DNA of 9,550 nt from Magnetovibrio sp. (GCA_016763255.1 JAESUA010000200.1:1-9550), one strand, 5' to 3'. Numbered from the stretch's first letter, positions 1 to 6,277 are shown. Notes: generated by a model not told the origin, from the letters alone. Program-made: numbers and translations.

Positions 1-77
1 CAGCCGATTTCAACGATGCGATGACCGGATTTTGGGTTCAGGCCGGTGGTTTCGGTATCGAGGGCAATTTCACGCAT
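1..77 (-). CDS. dnaQ: DNA polymerase III epsilon subunit, 5' end only (partial)
   Basis: This is the start of the 3'-5' proofreading exonuclease of the replicative DNA polymerase III core. Only the first 25 codons are inside the window; the gene continues past the left edge. The reading begins [18 protein letters not shown] and continues HRIVEIG. It contains the exonuclease motif I of the DEDD superfamily (DTETTG), with metal-binding Asp7 and Glu9. Alphaproteobacterial DnaQ proteins typically begin in almost the same way, which fixes the ATG at 75-77. A weak GGA lies about nine bases upstream. The gene follows coaE by 32 bp, with a GC-rich hairpin between them, so it may be a partly separate transcription unit. 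In this lineage dnaQ commonly follows coaE near the origin. The identification is firm although the fragment is short; the rest of the protein cannot be assessed. Confidence 0.88.
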   Translation of the reverse strand, partial: MREIALDTETTGLNPKSGHRIVEIG

Positions 78-98
78 ACACTTTGATCCATTATGACG

Positions 99-132
99 AA
101 AAGGGGCCCTTAGTGGCCCCAATGAGGGCCCC
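99..132 (-). terminator. GC-rich hairpin(s) with short T-run between coaE and dnaQ
   Basis: Read on the minus strand, GGGGCC (120-115) pairs perfectly with GGCCCC (108-103) around a six-base loop and is followed by TTTT (102-99), which looks like a weak intrinsic terminator. A second, mutually exclusive pairing exists: GGGGCCC (132-126) with GGGCCCC (109-103). Both use the same 3' arm. The structure overlaps the last codons and the TAA of coaE (112-110) and ends 22 bases before the dnaQ ATG. It may terminate, attenuate or simply process the transcript. The T-run is short, so full termination is uncertain. Confidence 0.45.
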
Positions 133-736
133 AAACATGGCCTTTTTGATGCTTGCATACTTTGACGATCTTGGCGATCTGGCGCAAGCTTTGGCCACGA
201 GTGGTGCCGGTGGTGACGATGTGATCGGCCAAGCGGCATTTGATTGTATTCTCGATTTGGCGCTGGGCAATCGCTTCAAACTTATGCGCGTTCATGCCAG
301 GACGATGCAAAACCCGCTGGCGCTGAATTTGGCGAGACGCCGACATCACCACCACCGCATCGACCCGCGTATGGGCATTCGTTTCGTACAACAACGGAAT
401 ATCCAATACCACCATCGCCATTCGGCGACGCTGACACACCTGTAAAAATTGACGCTGATCTTGATGCACCAGGGGATGGAGCAGGTTTTCCAGGCGAATT
501 AAGGCCGCGTCATCGCCCAAAACGTAACCCGCCAATTTTTGCCGATCCACACCACCATCGCTTTTTAACACCTTAGGAAACAGCCGTTCAACCTGTTGGC
601 TGGCGCGCCCGCCCACGGCCATCAAACGATGCACGCAGGCATCGGCATCGTGAACCGGTACGCCAAACAATCGAAAACAATGTGCGCCCCAGGTTTTGCC
701 CATGCCGATAGAACCGGTCAGGCCGAGCACAAACAT
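110..736 (-). CDS. coaE: Dephospho-CoA kinase
   Basis: This enzyme catalyses the last step of coenzyme A synthesis, ATP-dependent phosphorylation of the 3'-hydroxyl of dephospho-CoA, in the cytoplasm. The 208-residue product has the family's usual length (about 200). The P-loop is GSIGMGKT (residues 8-15), followed by the DADACVHRL segment (about 30-38) typical of CoaE and the LDIPLLYE motif (111-118). The lid region with R-x-Q and KFEAIAQRQ follows (about 135-160). The P-loop has Met-Gly-Lys-Thr where Ser-Gly-Lys-Ser is commoner, but the Walker A pattern is intact. The ATG at 736-734 is three bases beyond the aroE stop, and its ribosome site AGGTGGA lies inside the end of aroE, which suggests translational coupling. 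The C-terminal tail is rich in His, Trp and Gly (ending VWGPHWGH), because the coding end coincides with the GC-rich hairpin. Confidence 0.95.
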   Translation of the reverse strand: MFVLGLTGSIGMGKTWGAHCFRLFGVPVHDADACVHRLMAVGGRASQQVERLFPKVLKSDGGVDRQKLAGYVLGDDAALIRLENLLHPLVHQDQRQFLQVCQRRRMAMVVLDIPLLYETNAHTRVDAVVVMSASRQIQRQRVLHRPGMNAHKFEAIAQRQIENTIKCRLADHIVTTGTTRGQSLRQIAKIVKVCKHQKGHVWGPHWGH

Positions 737-739
737 CGT

Positions 740-1594
740 TTAATCCACCTTTAGAATGTGTGCGCGCAGCGCGTCGCTGACATCCGGCAAGCGGCCAAAC
801 CAGGCCTCAAACCCAGGTCGGGCTTGATGCAGCAACATACCCAAGCCATCAACTACGGCATTTCCCCGCGCCCGGGCGCGGGCCAGCAAATCGGTTTCCA
901 ACGGTGCATAAACGATGTCATTCACCAGCGCGCTGATGGGCAGGGCGGACAGGTCGAGATCAAGAACATGTTGGCCTTGCATGCCCAAGGTGGTGGTATT
1001 GGCCAAAAGGGCGGCACCTTCAAGATAGTCGGCGCGTCGCTGCCAATCACCAACGGTGATTGTGCCGCTGCCCAGGCCACTAAGGTCGGAGGCGAGACGT
1101 TCGGCGCGTTCGCGGGTGCGGTTGAGCAAACGCACCTCGGGTGCGCCGGCATCCAGCAACGCCACAACCACGGCGCGGGCTGCGCCTCCGGCTCCTAAAA
1201 TAACCGCCGCGCCATTGCTGGCGTCAAAGGCCGCGCAGCCGGCTTTTAAATTTTCCAAAAAACCAAAACCGTCGGTGTTAAAGCCATAAAGTGAGCCATC
1301 CACGCGCACCACCACGGTATTAACCGCGCCGATGCGCTGGGCCAAAGGGTGGACTTCATCGACGCTGGCCAGGGCGATTTCTTTATGGGGAACGGTAATA
1401 TTAGCACCGGCAAAACCGTCGGCATGTAAATTTTTTAAAGTCCCGACAAAATCTTTGGGCGACACCGCAAGGCGCAGGTATTCACCCCCAATGCCATATT
1501 GATTGAGCCAAAAGCCATGCACCTTGGGTGATAACGAGTGGCCCACCGGCCAGCCCATAACGCCCGCGCGTATCAAAGGAGTGTGATCTATCAT
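740..1594 (-). CDS. aroE: Shikimate dehydrogenase (NADP+)
   Basis: This enzyme reduces 3-dehydroshikimate to shikimate with NADPH, the fourth step of the chorismate (aromatic amino acid) pathway. The 284-residue protein shows the whole AroE pattern. The substrate-binding GWPVGHSLSP lies near 14-23, NITVPHKE carries catalytic Lys71, GAVNT carries Asn92, and GFNTDG carries catalytic Asp108. The dinucleotide loop GAGGAA is at 134-139, and an N-R-T-R segment follows that favours NADP. The end has the family's GLGMLLHQA. The start (ATG 1594-1592) leaves a normal 13-residue lead before GWPVGHS. No Shine-Dalgarno is visible in front of it. Instead TATACT ends about seven bases before the ATG, so a leaderless transcript is possible. 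It is followed by coaE after 3 bp, and maf lies 96 bp upstream. Confidence 0.96.
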   Translation of the reverse strand: MIDHTPLIRAGVMGWPVGHSLSPKVHGFWLNQYGIGGEYLRLAVSPKDFVGTLKNLHADGFAGANITVPHKEIALASVDEVHPLAQRIGAVNTVVVRVDGSLYGFNTDGFGFLENLKAGCAAFDASNGAAVILGAGGAARAVVVALLDAGAPEVRLLNRTRERAERLASDLSGLGSGTITVGDWQRRADYLEGAALLANTTTLGMQGQHVLDLDLSALPISALVNDIVYAPLETDLLARARARGNAVVDGLGMLLHQARPGFEAWFGRLPDVSDALRAHILKVD

Positions 1595-1690
1595 GGCCGC
1601 AGTATAGGGAATTCACCAACCAGGCCTAACCCCGAAATCCGACATTTTCAATTTAATTTCAAATTGATCGCGAGTGGTGATCAAATTTAG
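1595..1690 (-). promoter_or_regulatory. aroE upstream gap with possible -10 element and inverted repeat
   Basis: This 96-bp AT-rich gap lies between maf and aroE. On the minus strand a TATACT hexamer (plus-strand AGTATA, 1610-1615 approximately) sits just before the aroE ATG. No convincing -35 is seen at 16-18 bp. Near the maf stop is the inverted repeat TTGATC (1664-1669) / GATCAA (1679-1684) with a nine-base spacer and AT-rich flanks. It could be an operator or a weak terminator; it has no clear T-run. The role is inferred only from position. Confidence 0.3.
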
Positions 1691-2281
1691 CTACAGCGGC
1701 AAATACCCGGCGCGGCGCAACGCCTCTAACAACGCCACCATGGGTAAACCCAAGACGGTGAAATAATCACCATCGACCTCATCAAACAATTGGGCACCCA
1801 AGCCTTCCAGATGATAAGCGCCGACGCTCGACATCACCTGATCACCGACTTGGGACAAATAATCGTCCAAAAAATCATCGCTAAAGGAACGCATGGTCAG
1901 CGCCGCGCTTTGGCTATGTGACCACAATACTTCGCCATCTTGCAACAGAGCGACAGCACTGATCAGTTGGTGTTTGCGACCGCGCAGGGTTTTGAGTTGT
2001 TCACGCGCGGTGGCGAGATCATCGGGCTTGTCAAAAATGGCCCCGTCCAGCGCCAGCACCTGATCGGCACCGATCACCAGCTGTCCCATATGGCGAGCGC
2101 TCACCACCCGGGCTTTTTCTTCGGCCAAATGTCGCGCCAAACCATTGACCGATCCCGACCACTGTTGTTTCAGCGCGGTTTCATCAAGATCGGCGGGATC
2201 GCAACTGTGGTCCACACCCGCCGCGCTCAACAGCTGGGTGCGTGCCTGGCTGGCGGAGGCCAAAATTATTTTGGCGTGCAT
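1691..2281 (-). CDS. maf: Maf-family nucleotide pyrophosphatase (YceF-like)
   Basis: Maf proteins hydrolyse non-canonical or modified nucleoside triphosphates to the monophosphate and PPi, as house-cleaning enzymes. With the ATG at 2281-2279 the product has 196 residues, the family's normal size, and starts with the expected MHAKIILASAS. Visible motifs are the N-terminal loop ASASQAR (8-14, where many members have S-P-R-R), GADQV with the catalytic-type Asp73, DKP near 84-86, and the C-terminal SSVGAYHLEGLGAQL followed by GDYFTVLGLPM. The D-Q pair resembles the YceF subgroup (7-methyl-GTP pyrophosphatase) rather than the dTTP/UTP subgroup, which usually has D-T; substrate assignment is an inference. 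The frame stays open 49 codons further upstream, but that part only overlaps the preceding gene. The start is one base after the upstream stop, so translation is probably coupled. The gene ends in TAG. Confidence 0.92.
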   Translation of the reverse strand: MHAKIILASASQARTQLLSAAGVDHSCDPADLDETALKQQWSGSVNGLARHLAEEKARVVSARHMGQLVIGADQVLALDGAIFDKPDDLATAREQLKTLRGRKHQLISAVALLQDGEVLWSHSQSAALTMRSFSDDFLDDYLSQVGDQVMSSVGAYHLEGLGAQLFDEVDGDYFTVLGLPMVALLEALRRAGYLPL

Positions 2282-2282
2282 T

Positions 2283-3101
2283 TTACGACGGGTTATCAAG
2301 GCGACCATTGAAGAGCTGCAAAATGGTTGCCGCGGTTTCTTCCACCGATTTGCGGGTGACATCGATGGTCGGCCATTTGTGTTCTTCATACATGCGCTTG
2401 GCCTCGCGGATTTCTTGGGCCACCGCATCGGGATCGACGTAATCGGTTTCTTCGTTGTGGCCCTGCATTTTAAGGCGCTGGCGGCGAATTTGCACCAAAC
2501 GGCGGGGATCTTTGGTTAACCCAATGATCACCGGCCGCGCGGCCTGTAAAACTTCATCCGGTAATGTCATACCCGGCATGATAGGCACGTTGGCAGCCTT
2601 AATGCCGCGATTGGCCAAATATATACAGGTTGGTGTTTTGGTGGTGCGTGAAACCCCCATCAACACCACATCGGCATCATCAATATCATGCAGCGACTGG
2701 CCATCGTCATGTGCCAGCACAAAATGCAGCGCGGCAATTTTTGAAAAATAGTCGGCGTCCATCACATGCTGACTGCCAGGACGATGTTCGCGTTCGACCC
2801 CGAGATAATTGCCCAGCTGGCCCAATACCGGATTGAGCAAGTCAATACACGGCATTTTCAGCCGCTTGCAACCGTGCACCAATTTTTCGGTAAGCTCATC
2901 ATCAACCAGTGTAAAAATCACAAAACCGGGATTATTGCTGATTTCCGTCAAAATGTCGTCAATCTGATCTTGATTGCGCACCATCGTCCAACGTTGCTCT
3001 ATCACTTCCACATCGGGAAATTGCACCAAGCACGCGCGTGCGACCACATCCAGCGTTTCGCCGGTGCTGTCGGAAATTTTATGCAGAACCAAAGACGTCA
3101 T
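2283..3101 (-). CDS. Pyruvate phosphate dikinase / PEP synthase regulatory kinase-phosphorylase (DUF299)
   Basis: This is a bifunctional regulator that inactivates its target (pyruvate phosphate dikinase or PEP synthase) by ADP-dependent threonine phosphorylation and reactivates it by Pi-dependent dephosphorylation. It thereby sets flux between pyruvate and phosphoenolpyruvate. The 272-residue protein carries the family's opening SDSTGET (10-16), the P-loop-like GVSRTTKTPT (149-158), the MPGMTLP segment (about 175-181) and the GLTKDPRRL segment (194-202). Which of the two targets it serves cannot be read from the sequence; alphaproteobacterial members are usually assigned to the dikinase. It is the first gene of the leftward group, with maf one base behind. 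Its homologue is the gene (RP001 in Rickettsia) that flanks the chromosome origin in several alphaproteobacteria, opposite hemE, exactly as here. A weak GTGGG precedes the ATG. Confidence 0.93.
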   Translation of the reverse strand: MTSLVLHKISDSTGETLDVVARACLVQFPDVEVIEQRWTMVRNQDQIDDILTEISNNPGFVIFTLVDDELTEKLVHGCKRLKMPCIDLLNPVLGQLGNYLGVEREHRPGSQHVMDADYFSKIAALHFVLAHDDGQSLHDIDDADVVLMGVSRTTKTPTCIYLANRGIKAANVPIMPGMTLPDEVLQAARPVIIGLTKDPRRLVQIRRQRLKMQGHNEETDYVDPDAVAQEIREAKRMYEEHKWPTIDVTRKSVEETAATILQLFNGRLDNPS

Positions 3102-3155
3102 TTAAGCCCACTACATCGCTATCTTATTCGGCATCGATTCGAGCCCATTTTGGGT

Positions 3156-3163
3156 CGGGATAA
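3156..3163 (-). repeat. CGGGATAA repeat copy 1 (TTATCCCG)
   Basis: This is the first of three identical octamers in the same orientation in the origin interval; the others are at 3207-3214 and 3543-3550. The last two share ten bases, CGGGATAACT. The complement TTATCCCG matches the first six bases of the DnaA box TTATCCACA, so these may be weak DnaA sites; that is an inference. Confidence 0.4.
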
Positions 3164-3206
3164 AATGTGGACAGAATGGGATGAAATTAACCTTCCACAG
3201 TTCTGC

Positions 3207-3216
3207 CGGGATAACT
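3207..3216 (-). repeat. CGGGATAACT repeat copy 2
   Basis: This is the second CGGGATAA copy, with a ten-base match to copy 3. It lies 51 bp from copy 1, close to five helical turns, so both would lie on a similar face of the DNA. Confidence 0.4.
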
Positions 3217-3368
3217 GGGTTGTTATGAACGGCCTCATCCCTAGTGTACAACATTCTCCACGCTTTCCGTAAAACTCATCAAGATATGGATTTTCTCAGC
3301 AACCATCCCCAAGATTCACAGGTCTGTTCTAAACCATAAAAGAGCAGGTTTGCAGCTTATTGATGATT

Positions 3369-3377
3369 TTATTCACA
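3369..3377 (+). promoter_or_regulatory. DnaA box, perfect consensus
   Basis: TTATTCACA matches the TTATNCACA DnaA consensus at all fixed positions. It sits near the middle of the presumed origin, directly after a short AT-rich stretch, and is the best initiator site in the interval. Confidence 0.7.
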
Positions 3378-3424
3378 CTCCATACAGAACCCTTCAACAC
3401 ATCCAGTTGGGCCCCTCAAATATC

Positions 3425-3433
3425 TGTGTATGA
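3425..3433 (-). promoter_or_regulatory. DnaA box, one mismatch
   Basis: TGTGTATGA on the plus strand reads TCATACACA on the minus strand, one mismatch from TTATNCACA (second position). It is 48 bp from the perfect box and in the opposite orientation. Confidence 0.5.
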
Positions 3434-3484
3434 AACCCTGAATAAACTATGAGCAAAAAGAAATCCCCGATATCCACGCTACTA

Positions 3485-3496
3485 CAACAACAACAA
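3485..3496 (+). repeat. (CAA)4 trinucleotide run
   Basis: Four tandem CAA units lie immediately upstream of the AT-rich tract beside hemE. This gives a purine/pyrimidine-skewed, easily melted sequence at the edge of the candidate unwinding region. No function is known for it. Confidence 0.6.
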
Positions 3497-3505
3497 CCTT
3501 TTTAT

Positions 3506-3514
3506 TTATCCAAA
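3506..3514 (+). promoter_or_regulatory. DnaA box, one mismatch, inside AT-rich tract
   Basis: TTATCCAAA has one mismatch (eighth base) from TTATCCACA. It lies inside the AT-rich tract and directly abuts the candidate hemE -10 element, so DnaA bound here could affect both unwinding and hemE transcription (inference). Confidence 0.45.
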
Positions 3515-3520
3515 TATATT
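3515..3520 (+). promoter_or_regulatory. Candidate hemE -10 element
   Basis: TATATT matches five of six bases of TATAAT and would start a transcript near 3527, giving a leader of about 60 bases before the GTG at 3589. No recognisable -35 hexamer stands 16-18 bp upstream, so the promoter would need an activator or be weak. Confidence 0.3.
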
Positions 3521-3542
3521 GTTTGTTAGAGGCGCAAAAACG

Positions 3543-3552
3543 CGGGATAACT
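3543..3552 (-). repeat. CGGGATAACT repeat copy 3
   Basis: This is the third CGGGATAA copy, ten bases identical to copy 2. It lies between the candidate hemE -10 element and the preferred hemE start, so it would be in the hemE leader RNA as well as at the edge of the origin. Confidence 0.4.
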
Positions 3553-3588
3553 CCCTCAATCAAGCCAGAAAAACAGGATCCTTCAAAC

Positions 3589-4620
3589 GTGACCAAACGC
3601 TTTCTTCAGGCTCTCAAGGGGGAAACCCTTTCACCGCCACCCTTGTGGCTCATGCGTCAGGCCGGACGTTATCTTCCGGAATATCGTGAGACCCGCTCAA
3701 CAGCGAAAAATTTCCTGCACTTTTGCTACACCCCCGATTTGGCGGTTGAAGTGACTCTGCAGCCGTTGCGTCGCTATAATTTTGATGCCGCGATTTTATT
3801 TTGCGATATTTTGGTGATCCCCGACGCTTTGGGTCAAAAGGTTGAATTTATCACCGGTCAGGGTCCACAACTTGAACCGATTAAATCTTTGGCTGCGTTG
3901 GAAGCCACCTTGGATCCTTCCAATCTGCACAATCACCTGAGCAAGGTTTATGAAACCGTATCCAGGCTTGCCAAAGAAATTCCCGAGACCACCGCATTGA
4001 TCGGTTTTGCCGGTGCGCCGTGGACCGTGGCGACCTATATGGTCGAAGGCAAGGGCAGTAAAAATTACGAAGAAATTCGCTCTATCGCCTATTCGGATCC
4101 GGTCTTTTTTCAGCGCTTGATCGACATGCTCGTAGACAGCACGGCCAAATATCTGATTGAACAGGTTCATCATGGAGCAGAATGTCTACAGGTGTTCGAT
4201 AGCTGGGCTGGCGTGTTGTCCGAGCAGCAATTTTACAAATGGTCGATCGAGCCGATGGCGCGCATCGTTGAACGCGTCAAAGCGGTTCACCCGGATGTTC
4301 CGATCATTGGTTTCCCACGTGGTGCGGGTCCGCTGTATGAAGCCTACATTCGTGAAACCAAGATTGATGGGGTCGGGTTGGATCATACCGTGCCGTTGGA
4401 ATGGGCGCGTGATGTGTTGCAGCCTTTGACCACGGTTCAAGGCACGCTCGACAATTTATTGTTGGTTGCCGGTGGTGAGCAGATGGATATTGAGGTTAAA
4501 CGCATCCTCGACATTCTCGGTCAGGGCCCGTTCATCTTCAATTTGGGTCATGGCATCGTGCCGCAAACACCACCTGAACATGTAGAACGGTTGTGTGCAT
4601 TGGTCCGTGGTGAAGCCTAA
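3589..4620 (+). CDS. hemE: Uroporphyrinogen III decarboxylase
   Basis: This enzyme decarboxylates the four acetate side chains of uroporphyrinogen III to give coproporphyrinogen III, without a cofactor, in the cytosol. From the GTG at 3589 the product has 343 residues. It contains [16 protein letters not shown] with substrate-binding Arg23 and Arg27, FCDIL with catalytic Asp73, [28 protein letters not shown] and the final [16 protein letters not shown] with the conserved His. The frame is open back to a TTG at 3523, but those 22 codons (rich in Lys, Pro and Ser) are unlike the family and contain an origin-type repeat. The GTG has AGGA ten bases upstream and gives the expected start [11 protein letters not shown]. 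One oddity is QGTLDN, where the family normally has QGNLDP. It is the first gene of the heme group, with hemH 30 bp behind. Confidence 0.95.
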   Translation: MTKRFLQALKGETLSPPPLWLMRQAGRYLPEYRETRSTAKNFLHFCYTPDLAVEVTLQPLRRYNFDAAILFCDILVIPDALGQKVEFITGQGPQLEPIKSLAALEATLDPSNLHNHLSKVYETVSRLAKEIPETTALIGFAGAPWTVATYMVEGKGSKNYEEIRSIAYSDPVFFQRLIDMLVDSTAKYLIEQVHHGAECLQVFDSWAGVLSEQQFYKWSIEPMARIVERVKAVHPDVPIIGFPRGAGPLYEAYIRETKIDGVGLDHTVPLEWARDVLQPLTTVQGTLDNLLLVAGGEQMDIEVKRILDILGQGPFIFNLGHGIVPQTPPEHVERLCALVRGEA

Positions 4621-4650
4621 GCGGCTTACCACCGTGGCATTGGAGATGCA

Positions 4651-5712
4651 ATGAAACGTTTAGCCATTGTGCTTTATAATCTTGGTGGTCCAGACTGTTT
4701 GGAGGCGGTGGAACCGTTTCTCTATAACCTGTTTATGGACCGTGCAATCATCGATCAGCCTTTGGTGGTCCGGTGGCCTTTGGCCAAATTGATTTCCAAG
4801 CGCCGGGCCCCGTTTGCGCGCGATATTTATAACCATATCGGCGGTAAATCACCGTTGTTGGAATTGACTCAAGCGCAAGCCGATGCGTTGCAAGTTTCGC
4901 TGGAAAAAAAATATCGAGATACTGAAGTTAAATGTTTTATTTGTATGCGCTATTGGCACCCCATGAGTCCTGAGGTGGCCCAAAAGGTGAAGGATTTTGG
5001 CCCTGATCAAGTGGTTATGTTGCCGCTCTATCCACAATTTTCGACCACCACCACCGGCAGCTCCTTTGATGATTGGGATGCAACTGCGGCGCGTATTGGC
5101 CTGACCGCGCCAACCAAACGGATTTGTTGTTTTCCGGTTGATCCGGGTTTTATTTCGGCCCAAGCACAATTGCTTAAATCATCGATTGATCAAGCACGCG
5201 CCGAGGCCGATGGTCAGCCGCTGCGTATTTTGTTTTCAGCCCATGGCCTGCCAAAAAAGATTATCGAGAAAAAGAGCGATCCATATCCCGACCAAGTGCA
5301 AAAAGGGGCGGCGGTTATCGCCGCTGAAATGATAAAGATAGGCACCAAATTGGAAGACTGGTTGGTCAGCTATCAAAGTCGAGTTGGTCCGATGGAATGG
5401 ATCGGCCCATCAACCGAAGATGAGATCAAACGCGCCGGCCAAGATGGTGTGGCACTGGTGATTTTGCCGATCGCTTTTGTCTCTGAACATTCCGAAACAT
5501 TGGTTGAGCTCGACATTGAATACAAACTTTTGGCCGATCAAGCCGGGGTGACAACCTATGTCAGGGTGCCGGCCTTGGGGACCACCCCATCCTTTATCGA
5601 TGGATTGGCGAGTTTGGTCCAACGCACCATTGCTCAAAATAAAAACCTGTGCCCCGCAGGTGAAAAATCGCGGATTTGTCCCAACATGGCTAGTGCTTGT
5701 TCTCACCAGTAG
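4651..5712 (+). CDS. hemH: Ferrochelatase with cysteine-rich C-terminal tail
   Basis: This enzyme inserts ferrous iron into protoporphyrin IX to make protoheme, the last step of the pathway, usually at the inner face of the membrane. The product has 353 residues, and the ATG has GGAG five bases upstream. It begins with NLGGPD, has the YNHIGGKSPL segment (about 60-69), the SAHGLP motif with catalytic-type His198, and the SEHSETLVELDIEY signature (278-291) with Glu282. The C-terminal 20 residues hold Cys334, Cys343 and Cys350, and Cys159/Cys160 sit mid-protein. Some bacterial ferrochelatases, including that of Caulobacter, use one mid-protein and three C-terminal cysteines to bind a [2Fe-2S] cluster. 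Here the numbers fit but the spacing of the last three (C-x8-C-x6-C) is wider than I recall for Caulobacter. The cluster is an inference. hemJ follows after 48 bp. Confidence 0.96.
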   Translation: MKRLAIVLYNLGGPDCLEAVEPFLYNLFMDRAIIDQPLVVRWPLAKLISKRRAPFARDIYNHIGGKSPLLELTQAQADALQVSLEKKYRDTEVKCFICMRYWHPMSPEVAQKVKDFGPDQVVMLPLYPQFSTTTTGSSFDDWDATAARIGLTAPTKRICCFPVDPGFISAQAQLLKSSIDQARAEADGQPLRILFSAHGLPKKIIEKKSDPYPDQVQKGAAVIAAEMIKIGTKLEDWLVSYQSRVGPMEWIGPSTEDEIKRAGQDGVALVILPIAFVSEHSETLVELDIEYKLLADQAGVTTYVRVPALGTTPSFIDGLASLVQRTIAQNKNLCPAGEKSRICPNMASACSHQ

Positions 5713-5760
5713 AATAGGTAAACTTCATCACCTGAGATTGTTATTGAGAAGGTTTGTTTA

Positions 5761-6213
5761 ATGCTTGAAGATTTTATCCTTGATGGTGACGCCTACAATT
5801 GGGTTAAGGCGCTGCATGTAATTTCGATCATCGCCTGGATGGCTGGTCTGTTGTATTTGCCGCGCCTGTTTGTTTATCACTGTCAATCTCAGATCGGTTC
5901 CAATCAATCGGAAACCTTCAAGGTTATGGAACGCCGTTTGTTGCGCGCAATCATGAACCCAGCGATGATCTTGAGTTGGATTTTCGGCTTGTGGATGCTC
6001 TACAGCCTTGACGCTTGGACGGATGTTTGGGTTCATGCTAAGTTAACATTTGTTGTGTTGTTAACCGTATTTCATATGTTCATGGCTAAATGGCGCAAAA
6101 ATTTTGAACGCGATAAAAACCAGCGCCCGGAAAGCTTTTTTCGCTTTGCCAATGAAGCGCCAACCGTATTGATGATCGCCATTGTAATCTTTGTGATCGT
6201 CAAACCGTTTTAA
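5761..6213 (+). CDS. hemJ: Protoporphyrinogen IX oxidase, HemJ type
   Basis: HemJ is the membrane-bound protoporphyrinogen IX oxidase found in many alphaproteobacteria and cyanobacteria instead of HemG or HemY. It supplies protoporphyrin IX to ferrochelatase. The 150-residue product has about four hydrophobic helices (roughly 13-33, 65-82, 93-109 and 133-148). It starts with the characteristic NWVKALHVISIIAWMAG, with conserved His19, then LYLPRLFVYH with Arg35. KLTFVVLLTVFHMFM near 94-108 and NEAPTVLMI near 131-139 also match the family. The ATG is preceded by GAGAAGG at eight bases. It is third in the hemE-hemH-hemJ series and probably cotranscribed. With hemE, hemH and hemJ together, only coproporphyrinogen oxidase is missing for the uroporphyrinogen-to-heme segment; it must lie elsewhere. 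The homology is clear; the electron acceptor is unknown. Confidence 0.93.
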   Translation: MLEDFILDGDAYNWVKALHVISIIAWMAGLLYLPRLFVYHCQSQIGSNQSETFKVMERRLLRAIMNPAMILSWIFGLWMLYSLDAWTDVWVHAKLTFVVLLTVFHMFMAKWRKNFERDKNQRPESFFRFANEAPTVLMIAIVIFVIVKPF

Positions 6214-6248
6214 GTGAAATGTCATTTAGTTCTAATGCCAATAGACCT

Positions 6249-6277
6249 TTGACTTAAGGTTCACCTTCAGGTATTTG
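6249..6277 (+). promoter_or_regulatory. rho: Possible rho promoter
   Basis: TTGACT (6249-6254, five of six -35 bases) stands 17 bp before TATTTG (6272-6277, three of six -10 bases). The spacer contains a perfect inverted repeat, AAGGT-TC-ACCTT (6256-6267), placed where a repressor could sit. The -10 match is poor and read-through from hemJ is possible. Confidence 0.35.

Larger units (their letters stand above)
3102..3588. other. oriC: Probable chromosomal replication origin (oriC)
   Basis: This is a 487-bp divergent intergenic region with no credible gene. The flanking pair, the DUF299 regulator and hemE, is the pair that flanks the Caulobacter and Rickettsia origins, and genes point away on both sides. 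The sequence holds a perfect DnaA box TTATTCACA (3369-3377) and boxes with one mismatch at 3425-3433 and 3506-3514. Two-mismatch sites are at 3166-3174, 3254-3262, 3312-3320 and 3470-3478. Three CGGGATAA repeats occur at 3156, 3207 and 3543. Near hemE there is (CAA)4 at 3485-3496, then a strongly AT-rich tract (about 3499-3527), a good candidate for the unwinding element. No CtrA site of the TTAA-N7-TTAA form was found, so control differs from Caulobacter. The assignment rests on synteny plus box clustering; function is inferred. Confidence 0.72.

Noticed and set aside
2282..2428. 49-codon upstream extension of maf
   Set aside because: It fully overlaps the end of the DUF299 gene in another frame and has no Maf similarity; MHAKIILASAS is the normal family start.
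2766..3272. A 168-codon plus-strand open frame antisense to the DUF299 gene and running into the origin interval
   Set aside because: It lies mostly opposite a firmly identified gene, resembles no family I know and has no clear ribosome site; it is a shadow of the real frame.
3136..3317. GANTC methylation sites as an origin signal (3136-3140 and 3313-3317)
   Set aside because: Two sites in about 490 bp is what chance predicts, so there is no enrichment to report.
3485..3496. (CAA)4 as a DnaA-trio element
   Set aside because: The trinucleotide does not fit the trio pattern described in Bacillus on either strand; kept only as a simple repeat.
3102..3588. CtrA-type sites (TTAA-N7-TTAA) in the candidate origin
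   Set aside because: Only an isolated TTAACC half-site near 3187 was found; no second half at the required spacing.
5713..5760. Short AGGT/ACCT pairing between hemH and hemJ
   Set aside because: Four base pairs with a ten-base loop and no T-run is too weak for a terminator or regulatory hairpin.
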